From Hymenobacter canadensis (GTDB lineage: Bacteria; Bacteroidota; Bacteroidia; Cytophagales; Hymenobacteraceae), in contig NZ_CP114767.1 in assembly GCF_027359925.1 (NCBI RefSeq), positions 1,860,001 to 1,924,000 on the forward strand: DNA of 64,000 nucleotides, written 5' to 3'. Shown here piece after piece: positions 41,202 through 50,432 of the stretch; the stretch's first letter is position 1; every line of letters begins with the position of its first letter. The notes beneath the pieces are model-generated. The model saw only the letters and a list, made by a program, of their open reading frames with translations. It ran no database searches and had not been told where the DNA came from. Position numbers and translations under genes: made by a program.

Positions 41202-41894
41202 TTGCCCGCTACGCCCGCTCGTGCCGCCATTCTGCTTTTCACCCGCCCGGCGGGTGAGGAAGCCGCGCACAAGTCGTTTGGGCGAGGGCGACGGGCGGCT
41301 GCGGCCATTGCGGCGCAGCTGATTGCGCGCGCCAGCGCCACCGCCCGGCAGGCCGGCGTCGATTTTGTGTGCGTGGAGTCGGGCGAACAGGGCGGGCGCA
41401 CCTTCGGGCAGCGGCTGGCGTCGGCGCTGGCGTATGGGTTTGAATTGGGCTACGAGCAGCTGGTAGTTATCGGCAACGACTGCCCGCAGCTGACGCCTGC
41501 CCTGGTGCGGCAGGCCGTGCGCGCCCTGCACACCACCGACGCCGTGCTGGGCCCGGCCCTCGATGGGGGCGTGTACCTGCTGGGGCTGCACCGCCGCTTT
41601 TTCGAGGCTGAAGCCTGGGTTGCGCTGCCTTGGAAGACTGCCGCCCTAGGGCACGCGCTGCGCCGCTGCCTGCACCGGGCCGGCGCGACCGTGGCCACCC
41701 TGCGCCCCCTCGCCGACGTGGACACGGCCCACGATTTTGCCGGCCTGCTGGCCTGGCTGCCCGCCAATACCTTTCGCAACCATCTACACACCATTCTGGC
41801 CGCCGAGAAGCCGGCCCGACCCATGCTCCGGCTTCGGCCGATGCTACTGGCCGAAGCGACCACGCTGCCGCAGCGCGGCCCGCCAACTCTCTGA
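41202..41894 (+). CDS. DUF2064 protein, TIGR04282-like glycosyltransferase
   Basis: About 230 aa from TTG 41202 (MPATPARAAILLFTRPA); the frame is open back to 40974 without a good ATG, and the first 70 residues there read like a shadow of the SDR, so the true start is uncertain. Core: AILLFTRPAGEEAAHKSFG, TFGQRLASALAYGFELGY, LVVIGNDCPQLTPALVRQAV, VLGPALDGGVYLLGL, PLADVDTAHDF. This is the pattern of TIGR04282/DUF2064, small GT-A-like proteins that pair with TIGR04283 in arsenosugar clusters. Neither ArsM nor ArsS was seen in this window, so another glycosylated product is possible. Confidence 0.72.
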   Translation: MPATPARAAILLFTRPAGEEAAHKSFGRGRRAAAAIAAQLIARASATARQAGVDFVCVESGEQGGRTFGQRLASALAYGFELGYEQLVVIGNDCPQLTPALVRQAVRALHTTDAVLGPALDGGVYLLGLHRRFFEAEAWVALPWKTAALGHALRRCLHRAGATVATLRPLADVDTAHDFAGLLAWLPANTFRNHLHTILAAEKPARPMLRLRPMLLAEATTLPQRGPPTL

Positions 41895-41999
41895 AAACTG
41901 CCGAAAGTTGCCGGCCAGCCAGCTGCAAGCGTCCTGCAAGGGGCGCCTTGTGGCGGCTGGCGCGGCTGGGTTTTGTTTTTCAGTTTGTTGATTTCGTAG

Positions 42000-44900
42000 A
42001 TGAAAATTTTTTTCTATTTGTTGCTTTTCCTGCTGCTGGGCGGGCCGGTTTCCAGTGCCCTGGCGCAGTCGGTTGACCTGGTGGTGTCCATCGTGGACGT
42101 CTCGACGCGCAAGCCGGTGGCGGACCAGCTGGTACACCTCGATAACGCCGCCGTGGGCTTCAGCGCCCAGCAAACCACCAACGCCCAGGGCCAGACCCGG
42201 TTCCGGGGGCTGAGCACTGCCGGCACCTACGCCGTGAGCACCGAGGTGTCGGACCGGTTTCAGGCCGTGCGCGAAACGGGCCTCACGCTGCGCACCAACT
42301 CCAGCCCCAGCGTGACGCTGGTGCTGCCGCTGGCCAGCGCCCAAACCCTGGCAGGCGTGACGGTGCGGGCGCCCAACAACGCCACCACCCTCAACACCCA
42401 AAACGCCGAGGTAGCCTCGCAGCTGTCGGCACGGGAGCTGCGCGAGATTCCCATTGAGGCCCGCGACATCACGCGCGCCCTCTACCGACTGCCCAACGTG
42501 ACGCAGGCCACGGGCTTTTTCGCGGAAGCGCCCAACGTGAGCATCAACGGCGCTAACGGCCTCTACACCAACTACCTCATCGACGGCCTCGACAACAATG
42601 AGAACTTCCTGGGCGGGCAGCGCTTTGCCATGCCGGTGGGCTTCGCCCAGAACCTGAACGTGCTGACCAACAACTTCAGCACCGAGTTCGGCAACTCGGC
42701 CAACGGCATCGTCAACATCACCACCAAATCGGGCTCCAACGACCTGACGGCCGAGGCCTTCTACCTGACCCGGCCCGGCCCAAGCATCGACGGCAAGACC
42801 GATTTCGCGCAGCGCGACCTGTCCGGCAACCAGGTGAAAGGCGGCTTCCAGCGCCAGCAGTTCGGCTTTGGCGTGGGCGGCGCGCTGGTGAAAGACAAGA
42901 CGTTTTTCTACCTGAACGCCGAGCAGACTTTCGATTTCAAGGACAACGTGCTGACCTCGCCCGACCTCGGCGTGGCGGCCACCGTGCGCGGCCAGAACCG
43001 CTTCACCTACCTGTCTGGCAAGCTCGACCAGCGCTGGACCGAGCGGTTCCGCTCGTCGTTGCGGGCCAATGTGGGCCTTGTGAACATTGAGCGCCAGGGC
43101 GGCGGCCTTGATGGCGGCGTAGCCTTCCCCTCGACCGGCAACCGCCAGGACCGCAACTCCCTCAACATCGCCTCGCAGAACGTGTACGTGGGCAACAACT
43201 TCACCTCGCAAACCGATGTGCAGTACGCCCGCTTCCGCTGGAACTACGCCAGCGCCGACAACCCCGACAGCCCCGACGTGACGGTATTGGGCCCGACGCG
43301 GCAGGTGCTGGCGGTGCTCGGCCACCCCGGCTATCTGTTCGACTCGCACCAGAGCACCTGGCAGGCCCAGCAGAAGTTCACGCTGCTGCGTGGCCGCAAT
43401 ACCTTTAAGGGCGGCTTCGGGATTATCAGCACCGAACACTCGCTGTTCGGCGGCGGCAACCCCAACGGCAGCTACACCGTGCAGCTCACCCAGGCCCAGC
43501 TTGATGCGCTGCGGGCCCGCAACCTCGGGCCCGGCCTGGGCATCAACGACATTCCGGCCAACGTGCAGGTGAACAACTACAGCGTGGAGCTGCGCCCGGC
43601 CTCGTTCGGCACCACGCAGAACCTGTACAACATCTACGTGGAAGACCTGTATGCCGTGACGGACCGCCTGAACGTGACGCTGGGCGTGCGCTACGACTAC
43701 GACAACCTCTCGAAGGGCGGCGGCGCCAACGGTGACCGGAACAACGTGGCCCCGCGCGCCAACTTCAACCTGCAGCTCACCGACCGCAGCAGCCTGCGCG
43801 GCGGCTACGGCCTGTTCTACGACAAGATCCTGTACACCGTGTACAGCGACGCATTGCAGCAGAACACCACTTCCGCCGACTACAAAACCCAGCTTCGCGA
43901 GCTGGTGCGGGTGGGCGCGCTGCCCGCCAGCACCAACGTCGACCGGATTACGTTCGATGGCAACCAGAGCGGCAGCGTGGCCGGCGTAACGTATCTGCAG
44001 GGCCCTTCGGGCTCTACGCTGCAAAGCCAGCGGGCCGGCGTTTCGAGCGGGGAGCGGCGGATTCTCAACCCCAACGGCTACCAGAACCCGTATTCGCACC
44101 AGAGCACGCTGGGCTACCAGTATCAGGTGAACACCAAGTCGCTGTTTTACGTGGATCTGGTGTACAACCGCAGCTACGACCTGTTCCGGCTGCGCAACGT
44201 CAACAGCGTGTCAGAGTACCCGCAGACCGACCCCAACAACGTGACCGTGCGCACCGAAACTCAGGCCAACGCCACCCGCCCCGTACCGATTCTGGCCGAT
44301 GGCAGCGCCGTAATTGGCGGGCAGCGCGTAACGGGCGTGGCCCGCAACGTGGTGATGACGGAATCGGAAGGCCGCTCGCGCTACATGGGCGCCAGCTTCA
44401 ACCTGCAGAAGGATGCCGCTGAGGACAAGTACGGCTACCGGGTGTCCTACACGCTGTCGAACCTGAAAAACGACACCGAAGACGTGAACTTCCGCGCCGC
44501 TGACGGCAACAACTACGGCCAGGAATTCGCCAACTCCATCAACGACCGTACGCACGTCATCAACGCCATTGGCAGCTACTACCCGGTGCGGGCCCTGCGC
44601 CTCACGGTGGCTTCGCTGCTGCAAAGCGGCCAGCCCGTAAACCGCGTCACGGGCGGCTACCCGGTGCCAGGCAGCAACCCCGCGGTGCTCACCAACGACC
44701 TGAACGGCGACGGCAGCTCGTTCAGCACCGCCTACCAGGGCAACGCCGACCGTTTCCCCGGCGAAGGCCGCAACTCCGACCGTCTGCCCTGGTCGAAGAC
44801 GTTTGACGTGGGCGCGCAGTACTCGCTGCACTTCGGCGAGAAAACCAGCCGCGTGGAGCTGACCGCCGACGTGTTCAACGTGCTCAACACCCAGAATCTG

Positions 44901-45026
44901 AGCGGCTACGCCAACAACGCCACCCAAAGCAACCAGATTCAGGTGGGCGCGGCCGGCTCGGGCATCGTGCGCCGCAACGCCAGCGCCCCGCGCCAGTTCC
45001 AGTTCGGGCTGCGCTACGCGCTGTAG
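42000..45026 (+). CDS. TonB-dependent receptor, Oar-like
   Basis: 1008 aa from ATG 42000 (MKIFFYLLLFLLLGGPVS) with a signal peptide ending near SALAQS. A carboxypeptidase-regulatory-like domain (SIVDVSTRKPVADQLVHLD, residues about 28-115) is followed by a plug (ITRALYRLPNVTQATGFF, YLIDGLDNNENFLGG, FGNSANGIVNITTKSGSN) and a barrel ending in an aromatic-rich strand (RQFQFGLRYAL). The IVNITTKSGSN and YLIDG motifs are of the Oar/OmpA-like receptor group. It takes up an unknown ligand. It precedes the ABC transporter genes on the same strand and probably serves them, with a family B repeat in the gap. Confidence 0.88.
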   Translation: MKIFFYLLLFLLLGGPVSSALAQSVDLVVSIVDVSTRKPVADQLVHLDNAAVGFSAQQTTNAQGQTRFRGLSTAGTYAVSTEVSDRFQAVRETGLTLRTNSSPSVTLVLPLASAQTLAGVTVRAPNNATTLNTQNAEVASQLSARELREIPIEARDITRALYRLPNVTQATGFFAEAPNVSINGANGLYTNYLIDGLDNNENFLGGQRFAMPVGFAQNLNVLTNNFSTEFGNSANGIVNITTKSGSNDLTAEAFYLTRPGPSIDGKTDFAQRDLSGNQVKGGFQRQQFGFGVGGALVKDKTFFYLNAEQTFDFKDNVLTSPDLGVAATVRGQNRFTYLSGKLDQRWTERFRSSLRANVGLVNIERQGGGLDGGVAFPSTGNRQDRNSLNIASQNVYVGNNFTSQTDVQYARFRWNYASADNPDSPDVTVLGPTRQVLAVLGHPGYLFDSHQSTWQAQQKFTLLRGRNTFKGGFGIISTEHSLFGGGNPNGSYTVQLTQAQLDALRARNLGPGLGINDIPANVQVNNYSVELRPASFGTTQNLYNIYVEDLYAVTDRLNVTLGVRYDYDNLSKGGGANGDRNNVAPRANFNLQLTDRSSLRGGYGLFYDKILYTVYSDALQQNTTSADYKTQLRELVRVGALPASTNVDRITFDGNQSGSVAGVTYLQGPSGSTLQSQRAGVSSGERRILNPNGYQNPYSHQSTLGYQYQVNTKSLFYVDLVYNRSYDLFRLRNVNSVSEYPQTDPNNVTVRTETQANATRPVPILADGSAVIGGQRVTGVARNVVMTESEGRSRYMGASFNLQKDAAEDKYGYRVSYTLSNLKNDTEDVNFRAADGNNYGQEFANSINDRTHVINAIGSYYPVRALRLTVASLLQSGQPVNRVTGGYPVPGSNPAVLTNDLNGDGSSFSTAYQGNADRFPGEGRNSDRLPWSKTFDVGAQYSLHFGEKTSRVELTADVFNVLNTQNLSGYANNATQSNQIQVGAAGSGIVRRNASAPRQFQFGLRYAL

Positions 45027-45044
45027 TCAGGCAAAACAGATGTG

Positions 45045-45163
45045 CGTGTCATGCTGAGCGCAGCGGAGCGGAGTCGAAGCATCTCTACCGCTTCGTCCTC
45101 ACGATTGAGTTAGTCGGAGGTAGAGATGCTTTGACTCCGCTCCGCTGCGTTCAGCATGACACG
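45045..45163. repeat. Inverted repeat, family B
   Basis: Arms cgtgtcatgctgagcgcagcg and cgctgcgttcagcatgacacg (one mismatch), with gagtcgaagcatctctacc and ggtagagatgctttgactc inside. It fills the gap before the binding-protein gene. Confidence 0.85.
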
Positions 45164-45188
45164 TTCTTTGACATTACCTTCCCAACGA

Positions 45189-46415
45189 ATGAAAAAATAC
45201 CTTTTCCTCTTTCTTCCATTTCTCTCCGCCTGCAACCCCACCGACAAGGCGCGGGAGCCGCAGCAGGTGCTCACCCAGACTTGGCCGCAGATAGAAGCGG
45301 CCGCCAAAGGCCAGACGGTGAGCATGCTGATGTGGATGGGCGACCCGCTCATCAACCGCTACATGAGCACCTACGTGAAGCCCGAGCTGCAGCGCCGCTA
45401 CGGCATCGAGCTGGAAATTGCGGCCAGCCAGGGCGCGCAGCTGGTCCAGACGCTGGCAGCCGAGCAGCAGGCCGGGCAGCCCAGCGAGGCCGATCTGGTG
45501 TGGATCAACGGCGAGACGTTTTACCAGCTGCGGCAGGTAGATGCCCTGCTGGGGCCCTTCGTGGACAAGCTGCCCAATGCCCAGCTGCTGGATCTGCAGA
45601 ACCCGTTCATCAATACCGATTTTCAGCAGCCGGTGGCGGGCATGGAAGCGCCCTGGGGCAACGTGCAGTTCAACTTCATCTACGACTCGGCGCGGGTAGC
45701 GCGGCCGCCCCGCTCGTTTGCCGAGCTGCCGGCCTTCGTGCAGGCCCACCCTGGCCAGTTCACCATCCCGAACGAATTCACGGGCATGACGCTGCTCAAG
45801 TCGTGGATGATGGCGCTGTCGGGCAAGCCGGAGCTGTTTCGGGGCAAGTTTGACGAGGCCGTGTACCGGAAGTGGTCGGGCGCGCTGTGGCGGCAGATCA
45901 ACACCAGCCGGCCGTATTTCTGGAAGCAGGGCCAGACGTTTCCGGAGCAGCTGGCGCCGCTGCACCAGCTGTTCGCCAACGGCGAGGTGGCCTTCACCTT
46001 TTCCAACAACGACGCCGAGGTGGACAATAAGGTGAACCAGAAGGTGTTTCCGGCTACGGCCCGCGCCTATGTGCCGCTGCCGGGCACCATCCAGAACTCG
46101 CACTACCTGGGCGTGGTGCGCGGCGCCCGCCACCCCGAGGCGGCGCTAGTGGCCATCAACTTCCTGATTTCGCCGGAAGCCCAGCTGCGCAAAATGGACC
46201 CCAACGTGTGGGGCGACCATACCGTGCTGAACCTGCAGGCGCTGCCCGCGGCGCAGCGGCAGCAGTTTGAGCAGCTGCCTTCGCGCCGCTACGCGCCCCG
46301 CCGCCAGAACATCCAGGGCCAGGCCCTCATGGAGCCCGACCCAGAGTACATGACGCGCCTGTTCAAGGATTTCCGCACCTACGTTATCGAAAAGCAGCCG
46401 GTTCCGGCCGGGTAG
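45189..46415 (+). CDS. ABC substrate-binding lipoprotein, YnjB-like
   Basis: 408 aa from ATG 45189 (MKKYLFLFLPFLSACNPT). The lipobox FLSAC gives a lipidated Cys at position 15. Family 1 extracellular solute-binding features: SMLMWMGDPLINRYMSTY, RYGIELEIAASQGAQLVQT, EADLVWINGETFYQL, MEAPWGNVQFNFIYD, PNEFTGMTLLKSWMM, GEVAFTFSNNDAEVDNKV and YLGVVRGARHPEAALVAINF. This order matches E. coli YnjB, whose ligand is not settled. It lies just before the two permease genes and is the periplasmic part of the system. Confidence 0.85.
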   Translation: MKKYLFLFLPFLSACNPTDKAREPQQVLTQTWPQIEAAAKGQTVSMLMWMGDPLINRYMSTYVKPELQRRYGIELEIAASQGAQLVQTLAAEQQAGQPSEADLVWINGETFYQLRQVDALLGPFVDKLPNAQLLDLQNPFINTDFQQPVAGMEAPWGNVQFNFIYDSARVARPPRSFAELPAFVQAHPGQFTIPNEFTGMTLLKSWMMALSGKPELFRGKFDEAVYRKWSGALWRQINTSRPYFWKQGQTFPEQLAPLHQLFANGEVAFTFSNNDAEVDNKVNQKVFPATARAYVPLPGTIQNSHYLGVVRGARHPEAALVAINFLISPEAQLRKMDPNVWGDHTVLNLQALPAAQRQQFEQLPSRRYAPRRQNIQGQALMEPDPEYMTRLFKDFRTYVIEKQPVPAG

Positions 46416-46425
46416 AACGATTGTC

Positions 46426-46606
46426 GAACGTCATGCTGAGCGAAGCGAAGCATCTCGACCGCCAAACTACTCCAATCGTCAGGCTCCCCCTCTCCTTTTC
46501 AGAGAGGGGGCCGGGGGGTGAGGCGCAATCGTTGCTCTGAAGCGGGCGAGATGCTTCGGCAACTTCAGCACGCGAGATTCCTCGGCTACGCTCGGAATGA
46601 CGTTCT
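46426..46606. repeat. Hybrid B/A repeat with nested family F
   Basis: The left arm is family B (gaacgtcatgctgagcgaag, gcatctcgacc). A family F hairpin (ctccccctctccttttcaga...) sits in the centre at 46481-46522. The right part begins as family B (gagatgcttcggcaacttcagc) and then switches to family A (cacgcgagattcctcgg, ctcggaatgacgttc) after the shared text tcagca. Confidence 0.85.
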
Positions 46607-46633
46607 TTTAAACCTAAAACTCTCCCACTTTTA

Positions 46634-47491
46634 TTGAAACCCGCTAACCGCTCCTGGCTTTTGCTGATGTATGCCCTGTTGGTGGCCGGCCTGCCGCTGG
46701 CCGGGCTCGGCTATGCGGCCTTGGGCAGCGTGGGCGTGGTGGGGCCGCTGGCTACGGGCTTCACCGGCCAACACTGGCAGGCCCTCCTTCACGATACCGG
46801 CCTGCTCTACGCGGCGTTGTACAGCCTCTGGATTGCCACGGCCGTGGTGGGCGTTTCGGTGGCGTTGGCGCTGGGGCTGGTGCTGCACGCGCAGCGCACG
46901 CTGCGGCGGTGGCCGCTGCCGGGCCTGCTCTACGTGCCCCTGATTATGCCGGCGCTGGTAGTGGCGTTCTACCTGTTTCAGCTGCTGAGCGGGGCCGGCT
47001 GGCTTTCCCGGATCAGCTTCCGGCTGGGTTTGACCGGCAGCCCCGAGGCGTTTCCGGAGCTGGTGCAGGATGCCGCCGGACTGGGCATAATTCTGGCCCA
47101 CGTGCTGCTGCTGTTCCCGTTCCTGACGCTGCTGCTCCAAACCATCTACCACGAAAGCCGCCTCGACGACTACCGCCAGCTCACCCTGACGCTGGGGGCC
47201 CGCCCTGGGCAGTTCCGGTGGCGGGTGGCAGTGCCGATGCTGCTGCGCCGGGCAGCCCCCACCCTGCTGCTCAGCTTCATTGCCACGCTCGGCGCCTACG
47301 ATATTCCGCTGCTGCTGGGCCGCCCCTACCCCCAGATGCTGAGCGTGTACATCGCCACCCGCCTCCAGCGCTTCGACCTGCGCGAGCTGCCCGGCGCCTA
47401 CCTGGCGGGCTTCCTGGTGGCGGTAGGGCTGCTGCTGCTCATTGCGCTGCTGCTCCGGGTGTTGCGGGTAGCCCAAGCTGAAAGAAGCTGA
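46634..47491 (+). CDS. ABC permease, YnjC-like, first
   Basis: About 285 aa from TTG 46634 (MKPANRSWLLLMYALLVAG); ATG 46667 (MYALLVAGLPLA) is an alternative 11 residues in. Six membrane segments; the EAA loop (DDYRQLTLTLGARPGQFRWR) binds the ATPase. Together with the second permease it forms the channel. Two separate permease genes fit the iron/thiamine-type and YnjC-like transporters, where E. coli has one fused chain. Confidence 0.8.
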   Translation: MKPANRSWLLLMYALLVAGLPLAGLGYAALGSVGVVGPLATGFTGQHWQALLHDTGLLYAALYSLWIATAVVGVSVALALGLVLHAQRTLRRWPLPGLLYVPLIMPALVVAFYLFQLLSGAGWLSRISFRLGLTGSPEAFPELVQDAAGLGIILAHVLLLFPFLTLLLQTIYHESRLDDYRQLTLTLGARPGQFRWRVAVPMLLRRAAPTLLLSFIATLGAYDIPLLLGRPYPQMLSVYIATRLQRFDLRELPGAYLAGFLVAVGLLLLIALLLRVLRVAQAERS

Positions 47492-47588
47492 CACAGCCAG
47501 CCACGCGCTGCATCTGAGTTTCCAAAGCGTCATCAAACCCAGCCAGCCCGCTCCCTTCATCACCCCATCACCCCATCACTAAATAACA

Positions 47589-48350
47589 ATGCGCTCCAAA
47601 CTGCTCGTTCTCCTATTAGCTGGCCTGTTCCTGCTGCCGTTTGGGCTGCTGGGGCTGCTGGCTGTAGGCGAGGGCTGGCGGTTTCCCGACGCGCTGCCCC
47701 CCGCTTACTCGCTGGCGGCTTTGCGCGGCCTGCTCTCCGCCGACAACGACCTGCTGGCCGGCCTGGGCCGCAGCCTGCTGCTGGCGGGTTCGGTGGCGGT
47801 GGTGGCTACGGCCGGGGGCTTCGGGGTGGCACGTGCTGTGGCCCGCACTGGCGGCGGGCAACGCTGGCTGCTGCTCAGCTACCTGCCCTACGCCCTACCG
47901 CCGGTGCTGCTGGCGGTGCTGGTGCAGCCGTTTATCATCCGGATGCACCTTTCGGGCTCGGTGGGCGGCGTGCTGCTGGGGCTACTGCTGGTGGCGCTGC
48001 CGTTTGCCACCCTGCTGCTAGGCAGCTTCTGGACCCGCCAGGCCACCGAATACGAGCAGCTGGCCCGCACCCTGGGCTGCACGCCCCGGCAGGCGCTGCG
48101 GCTGGTGCTGTTGCCTCTGGCCTGGCCGCTGCTGCGCACCACCCTGGTCCAGACGTTTCTGCTCAGCTGGTTTGACTTCGGCCTGACCAACCTGCTGAGC
48201 GTGGGCAAAGTGCGTACGCTCACGGTGCAGGTGTTCACCTACGTGGGCGAGGCCAACGCCCCGCTGGCGGCTGTGGCCTCGCTGCTGCTGCTGCTGCCGC
48301 CGGCCCTGCTGCTGCTGGCCAACAAATCTGCCCTGCTCCGAAAGCCGTAG
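47589..48350 (+). CDS. ABC permease, second
   Basis: 253 aa from ATG 47589 (MRSKLLVLLLAGLFLLPF). Six membrane segments, with EAA loop EYEQLARTLGCTPRQALR. It starts 98 bases after the first permease. The gap holds two catcacccc copies and no structure of note. It ends before the two GATase-like genes. Confidence 0.8.
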   Translation: MRSKLLVLLLAGLFLLPFGLLGLLAVGEGWRFPDALPPAYSLAALRGLLSADNDLLAGLGRSLLLAGSVAVVATAGGFGVARAVARTGGGQRWLLLSYLPYALPPVLLAVLVQPFIIRMHLSGSVGGVLLGLLLVALPFATLLLGSFWTRQATEYEQLARTLGCTPRQALRLVLLPLAWPLLRTTLVQTFLLSWFDFGLTNLLSVGKVRTLTVQVFTYVGEANAPLAAVASLLLLLPPALLLLANKSALLRKP

Positions 48351-48425
48351 TTTAAGACTGGCTGCGGGCCCGCATCGTCGGGACCTGCTGCTCCCGGCCA
48401 ACCAGTATCTCACGCCCTGCCTGCT

Positions 48426-49046
48426 ATGCTCAACGCGCTTCTCGTCTCCAATGGTCTAGTCGGACTAAACAAATACTACGTTTCCAATGAGCTGGTGCAC
48501 TATACCACCAGCCTCGTCACCCACGATTTCGCCCCCGACCTGCTGGCCTATGACCTGCTGGTGGTACCCAACGGTTCCGACCACGTGGCTATGCTCAAAA
48601 TAAAGGACCAGGTGCGCGCCTTTCTCGACGCGGGCAGGGCTCTGGTATGCTGCGACGGGTTTTTCACCGCCTGGGTGCCCGGCAATCAGTGGCTAATGGA
48701 CAACTCCCGGCGCACCCTCGACGTGCGCTACACCCCCGGCCCCGACCGCCACGGCCTGCTGCAGGGCCTCGACCTGGATGAGCTGAATTTTTCGCACGGT
48801 ATGAGCGGCTGGTGGTCGTGCGGCTACATTGAGGCGGCTCCCGGCGCCGACGTGCTGCTGGCCGACACCTGGCAGCGCCCCATCGTGGTACTCGATGAGG
48901 TAAGCACCGCGGGCCGGATGCTGCTTACGGCCAGCGGCCCGCTGGCCGACGTCACGTACGCCGGCCAGGCCGATACGGCGCTGGTGGGCCTCTACCGCAA
49001 TTTCCTCCGTGTTCTTTCCCCTGAAACGATTCCCGCGCATGGCTAA
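48426..49046 (+). CDS. GATase1-like hypothetical protein, first of a pair
   Basis: 206 aa from ATG 48426 (MLNALLVSNGLVGLNKYY). It looks like a class I glutamine-amidotransferase/ThuA-like alpha/beta fold: YDLLVVPNGSDHVAMLK, VRAFLDAGRALVCCDGFFTA, GMSGWWSCGYIEA, TAGRMLLTASGPLADV. The CCDG turn lies where a GATase nucleophile elbow would be. It shares the order of elements with the next gene. Overlap with that gene is 8 bases, so the two are coupled. The fold assignment is by eye, and function is unknown. Confidence 0.65.
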   Translation: MLNALLVSNGLVGLNKYYVSNELVHYTTSLVTHDFAPDLLAYDLLVVPNGSDHVAMLKIKDQVRAFLDAGRALVCCDGFFTAWVPGNQWLMDNSRRTLDVRYTPGPDRHGLLQGLDLDELNFSHGMSGWWSCGYIEAAPGADVLLADTWQRPIVVLDEVSTAGRMLLTASGPLADVTYAGQADTALVGLYRNFLRVLSPETIPAHG

Positions 49047-49692
49047 GATAGGCTTGATTTTCAACGGTGTTTGGTCGCACTACGCGCTGGCCACCGCCCC
49101 CAAATACCGCGACCTCTACCAGCTGCTCTACGTGCACGACCTCGACGCCGCCGCCGTGCAGGACCTAGCGGCCCTAGTCGTTCCATTCCAGTCCAACCAG
49201 TCCGTGCTCACGGAAAAGCAGGCAGTTATCTACGACTTTCTGGCCGCCGGCAAGAAGGTATTCGTGGAAGGCGACTCCTCCACCGCCTGGCTGGACGCGC
49301 AGTGGGAAGACCGCCCCGTGAACAACTACTGGTGGGTGACGGACCCCACCGCCCCGCCCGTGTCAGCCACCGACTACAGCCACCCGGTTTACCAGGGCCT
49401 CACGCCGCGCCAAGCCTGCTGGCACACCCACGGCGTGTATACGCGCGTCCCGGAATCGGCCGAAATCCTGCAAACCAATTCTCAGGGCGAGGTTATTACC
49501 TGGCAGACGCACGCGCACGGCGGCACGCTGCTGGCCACCACCCTCGACCCCATCGTGGAGCACGGCGTGCAGCAGATCACCCACCTCGACCACTACGTAG
49601 ACCGCCTCACCGAATGGCTCTGCGGCGTGCGCCCCGCCCCCGGCCGCATGAGCATCGACGCGGCTGCCTACGGCCCCACCGCCCGCGTATGA
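49039..49692 (+). CDS. GATase1-like hypothetical protein, second of a pair
   Basis: 217 aa from ATG 49039 (MAKIGLIFNGVWSHYALA), 8 bases inside the previous gene. Related to it: LAALVVPFQSNQSVLTEKQ, IYDFLAAGKKVFVEGDSSTAWL, and GGTLLATTLDPIVEHGVQQI. The Cys of the first protein's elbow (VCCDG) is replaced here (FVEGDSS), so at most one of the two has a Cys nucleophile. Its stop TGA overlaps the ATG of the ATPase. Possible role: a subunit of a modification enzyme or a binding partner of the transporter; unproven. Confidence 0.65.
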   Translation: MAKIGLIFNGVWSHYALATAPKYRDLYQLLYVHDLDAAAVQDLAALVVPFQSNQSVLTEKQAVIYDFLAAGKKVFVEGDSSTAWLDAQWEDRPVNNYWWVTDPTAPPVSATDYSHPVYQGLTPRQACWHTHGVYTRVPESAEILQTNSQGEVITWQTHAHGGTLLATTLDPIVEHGVQQITHLDHYVDRLTEWLCGVRPAPGRMSIDAAAYGPTARV

Positions 49693-50432
49693 GCATGCTA
49701 CTCACGGTAGCCGGCCTGTCCCGGCAGTTTGGTTCGCAGCCCGTGCTGCGCGACATTTCCCTGGAGCTGCGCGAGGGCGAGGTACTCGCGGTGCTGGGGC
49801 GCTCGGGCTGCGGCAAAACCACGTTGCTCAAAATTCTGGCCGGCCTCGAAACGCCCGACACCGGCACGCTCACCCTGCACGGCCAGGACCTGCGTCCGGT
49901 ACCGCCCAACGAGCGGCAGATGGTGTACCTCTACCAGGAGCCGCTGCTGTTTCCGCACCTCACGGTGTTCGAGAACGTAGCGTTCGGGCTGCGCATCCGC
50001 AATGTAAAAGAGCCCGAAATCAACACCCAGGTGACGGCGCTGCTGGCCGAGCTGGAGTTGAGTGAGCACGCCCAAAAAGCGCCGCACCAGCTCTCGGGCG
50101 GGCAGCGGCAGCGCGTGTCGTTCGGGCGGGCGCTCATCATCCGGCCGCGCCTGCTGCTGCTTGATGAGCCTTTTGGCAACCTCGATGCCCAGACCCGCAC
50201 CGCCATGCAGGAGCTGTTTATCCGCGTCAGCCGCCAGCACCAGATTACCTCGCTTTTCGTCACCCACGACAGCCGCGAGGCCCTCACCGTGGGCACCCGG
50301 CTAGCGTACCTCGACCGGGGCGTGCTCACCAGCTTTGCCACCGTAGCCGACTTTATCCAGGACCCACGCACCAATATTGCCGCCGAACTGTCTTTCTGGG
50401 ACACTATCCAGCGCACTGCATTTAGTGCCTAG
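49689..50432 (+). CDS. ABC transporter ATP-binding protein, YnjD-like
   Basis: 247 aa from ATG 49689 (MSMLLTVAGLSRQFGSQ); the longer frame from 49071 is a shadow of the preceding gene. Walker A GRSGCGKTTLLK, Q-loop YLYQEPLLFPH, signature LSGGQRQRVSFGRAL, Walker B LLLLDEPFGNLD and switch His FVTHDS are complete. It powers the importer formed with the two permeases. It starts on the stop of the previous gene (ATGA) and its own stop lies inside a hairpin. Confidence 0.93.
   Translation: MSMLLTVAGLSRQFGSQPVLRDISLELREGEVLAVLGRSGCGKTTLLKILAGLETPDTGTLTLHGQDLRPVPPNERQMVYLYQEPLLFPHLTVFENVAFGLRIRNVKEPEINTQVTALLAELELSEHAQKAPHQLSGGQRQRVSFGRALIIRPRLLLLDEPFGNLDAQTRTAMQELFIRVSRQHQITSLFVTHDSREALTVGTRLAYLDRGVLTSFATVADFIQDPRTNIAAELSFWDTIQRTAFSA

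Noticed and set aside
38480..41894. Arsenosugar biosynthesis locus
   Set aside because: Only the two glycosyltransferase-like families are present; ArsM and ArsS are absent and the radical SAM gene at 50510 is not ArsS.
41844..44099. 751-aa open frame on the minus strand antisense to the TonB receptor
   Set aside because: No domain, biased composition, and it mirrors the GC-rich third positions of the true gene at 42000-45026.
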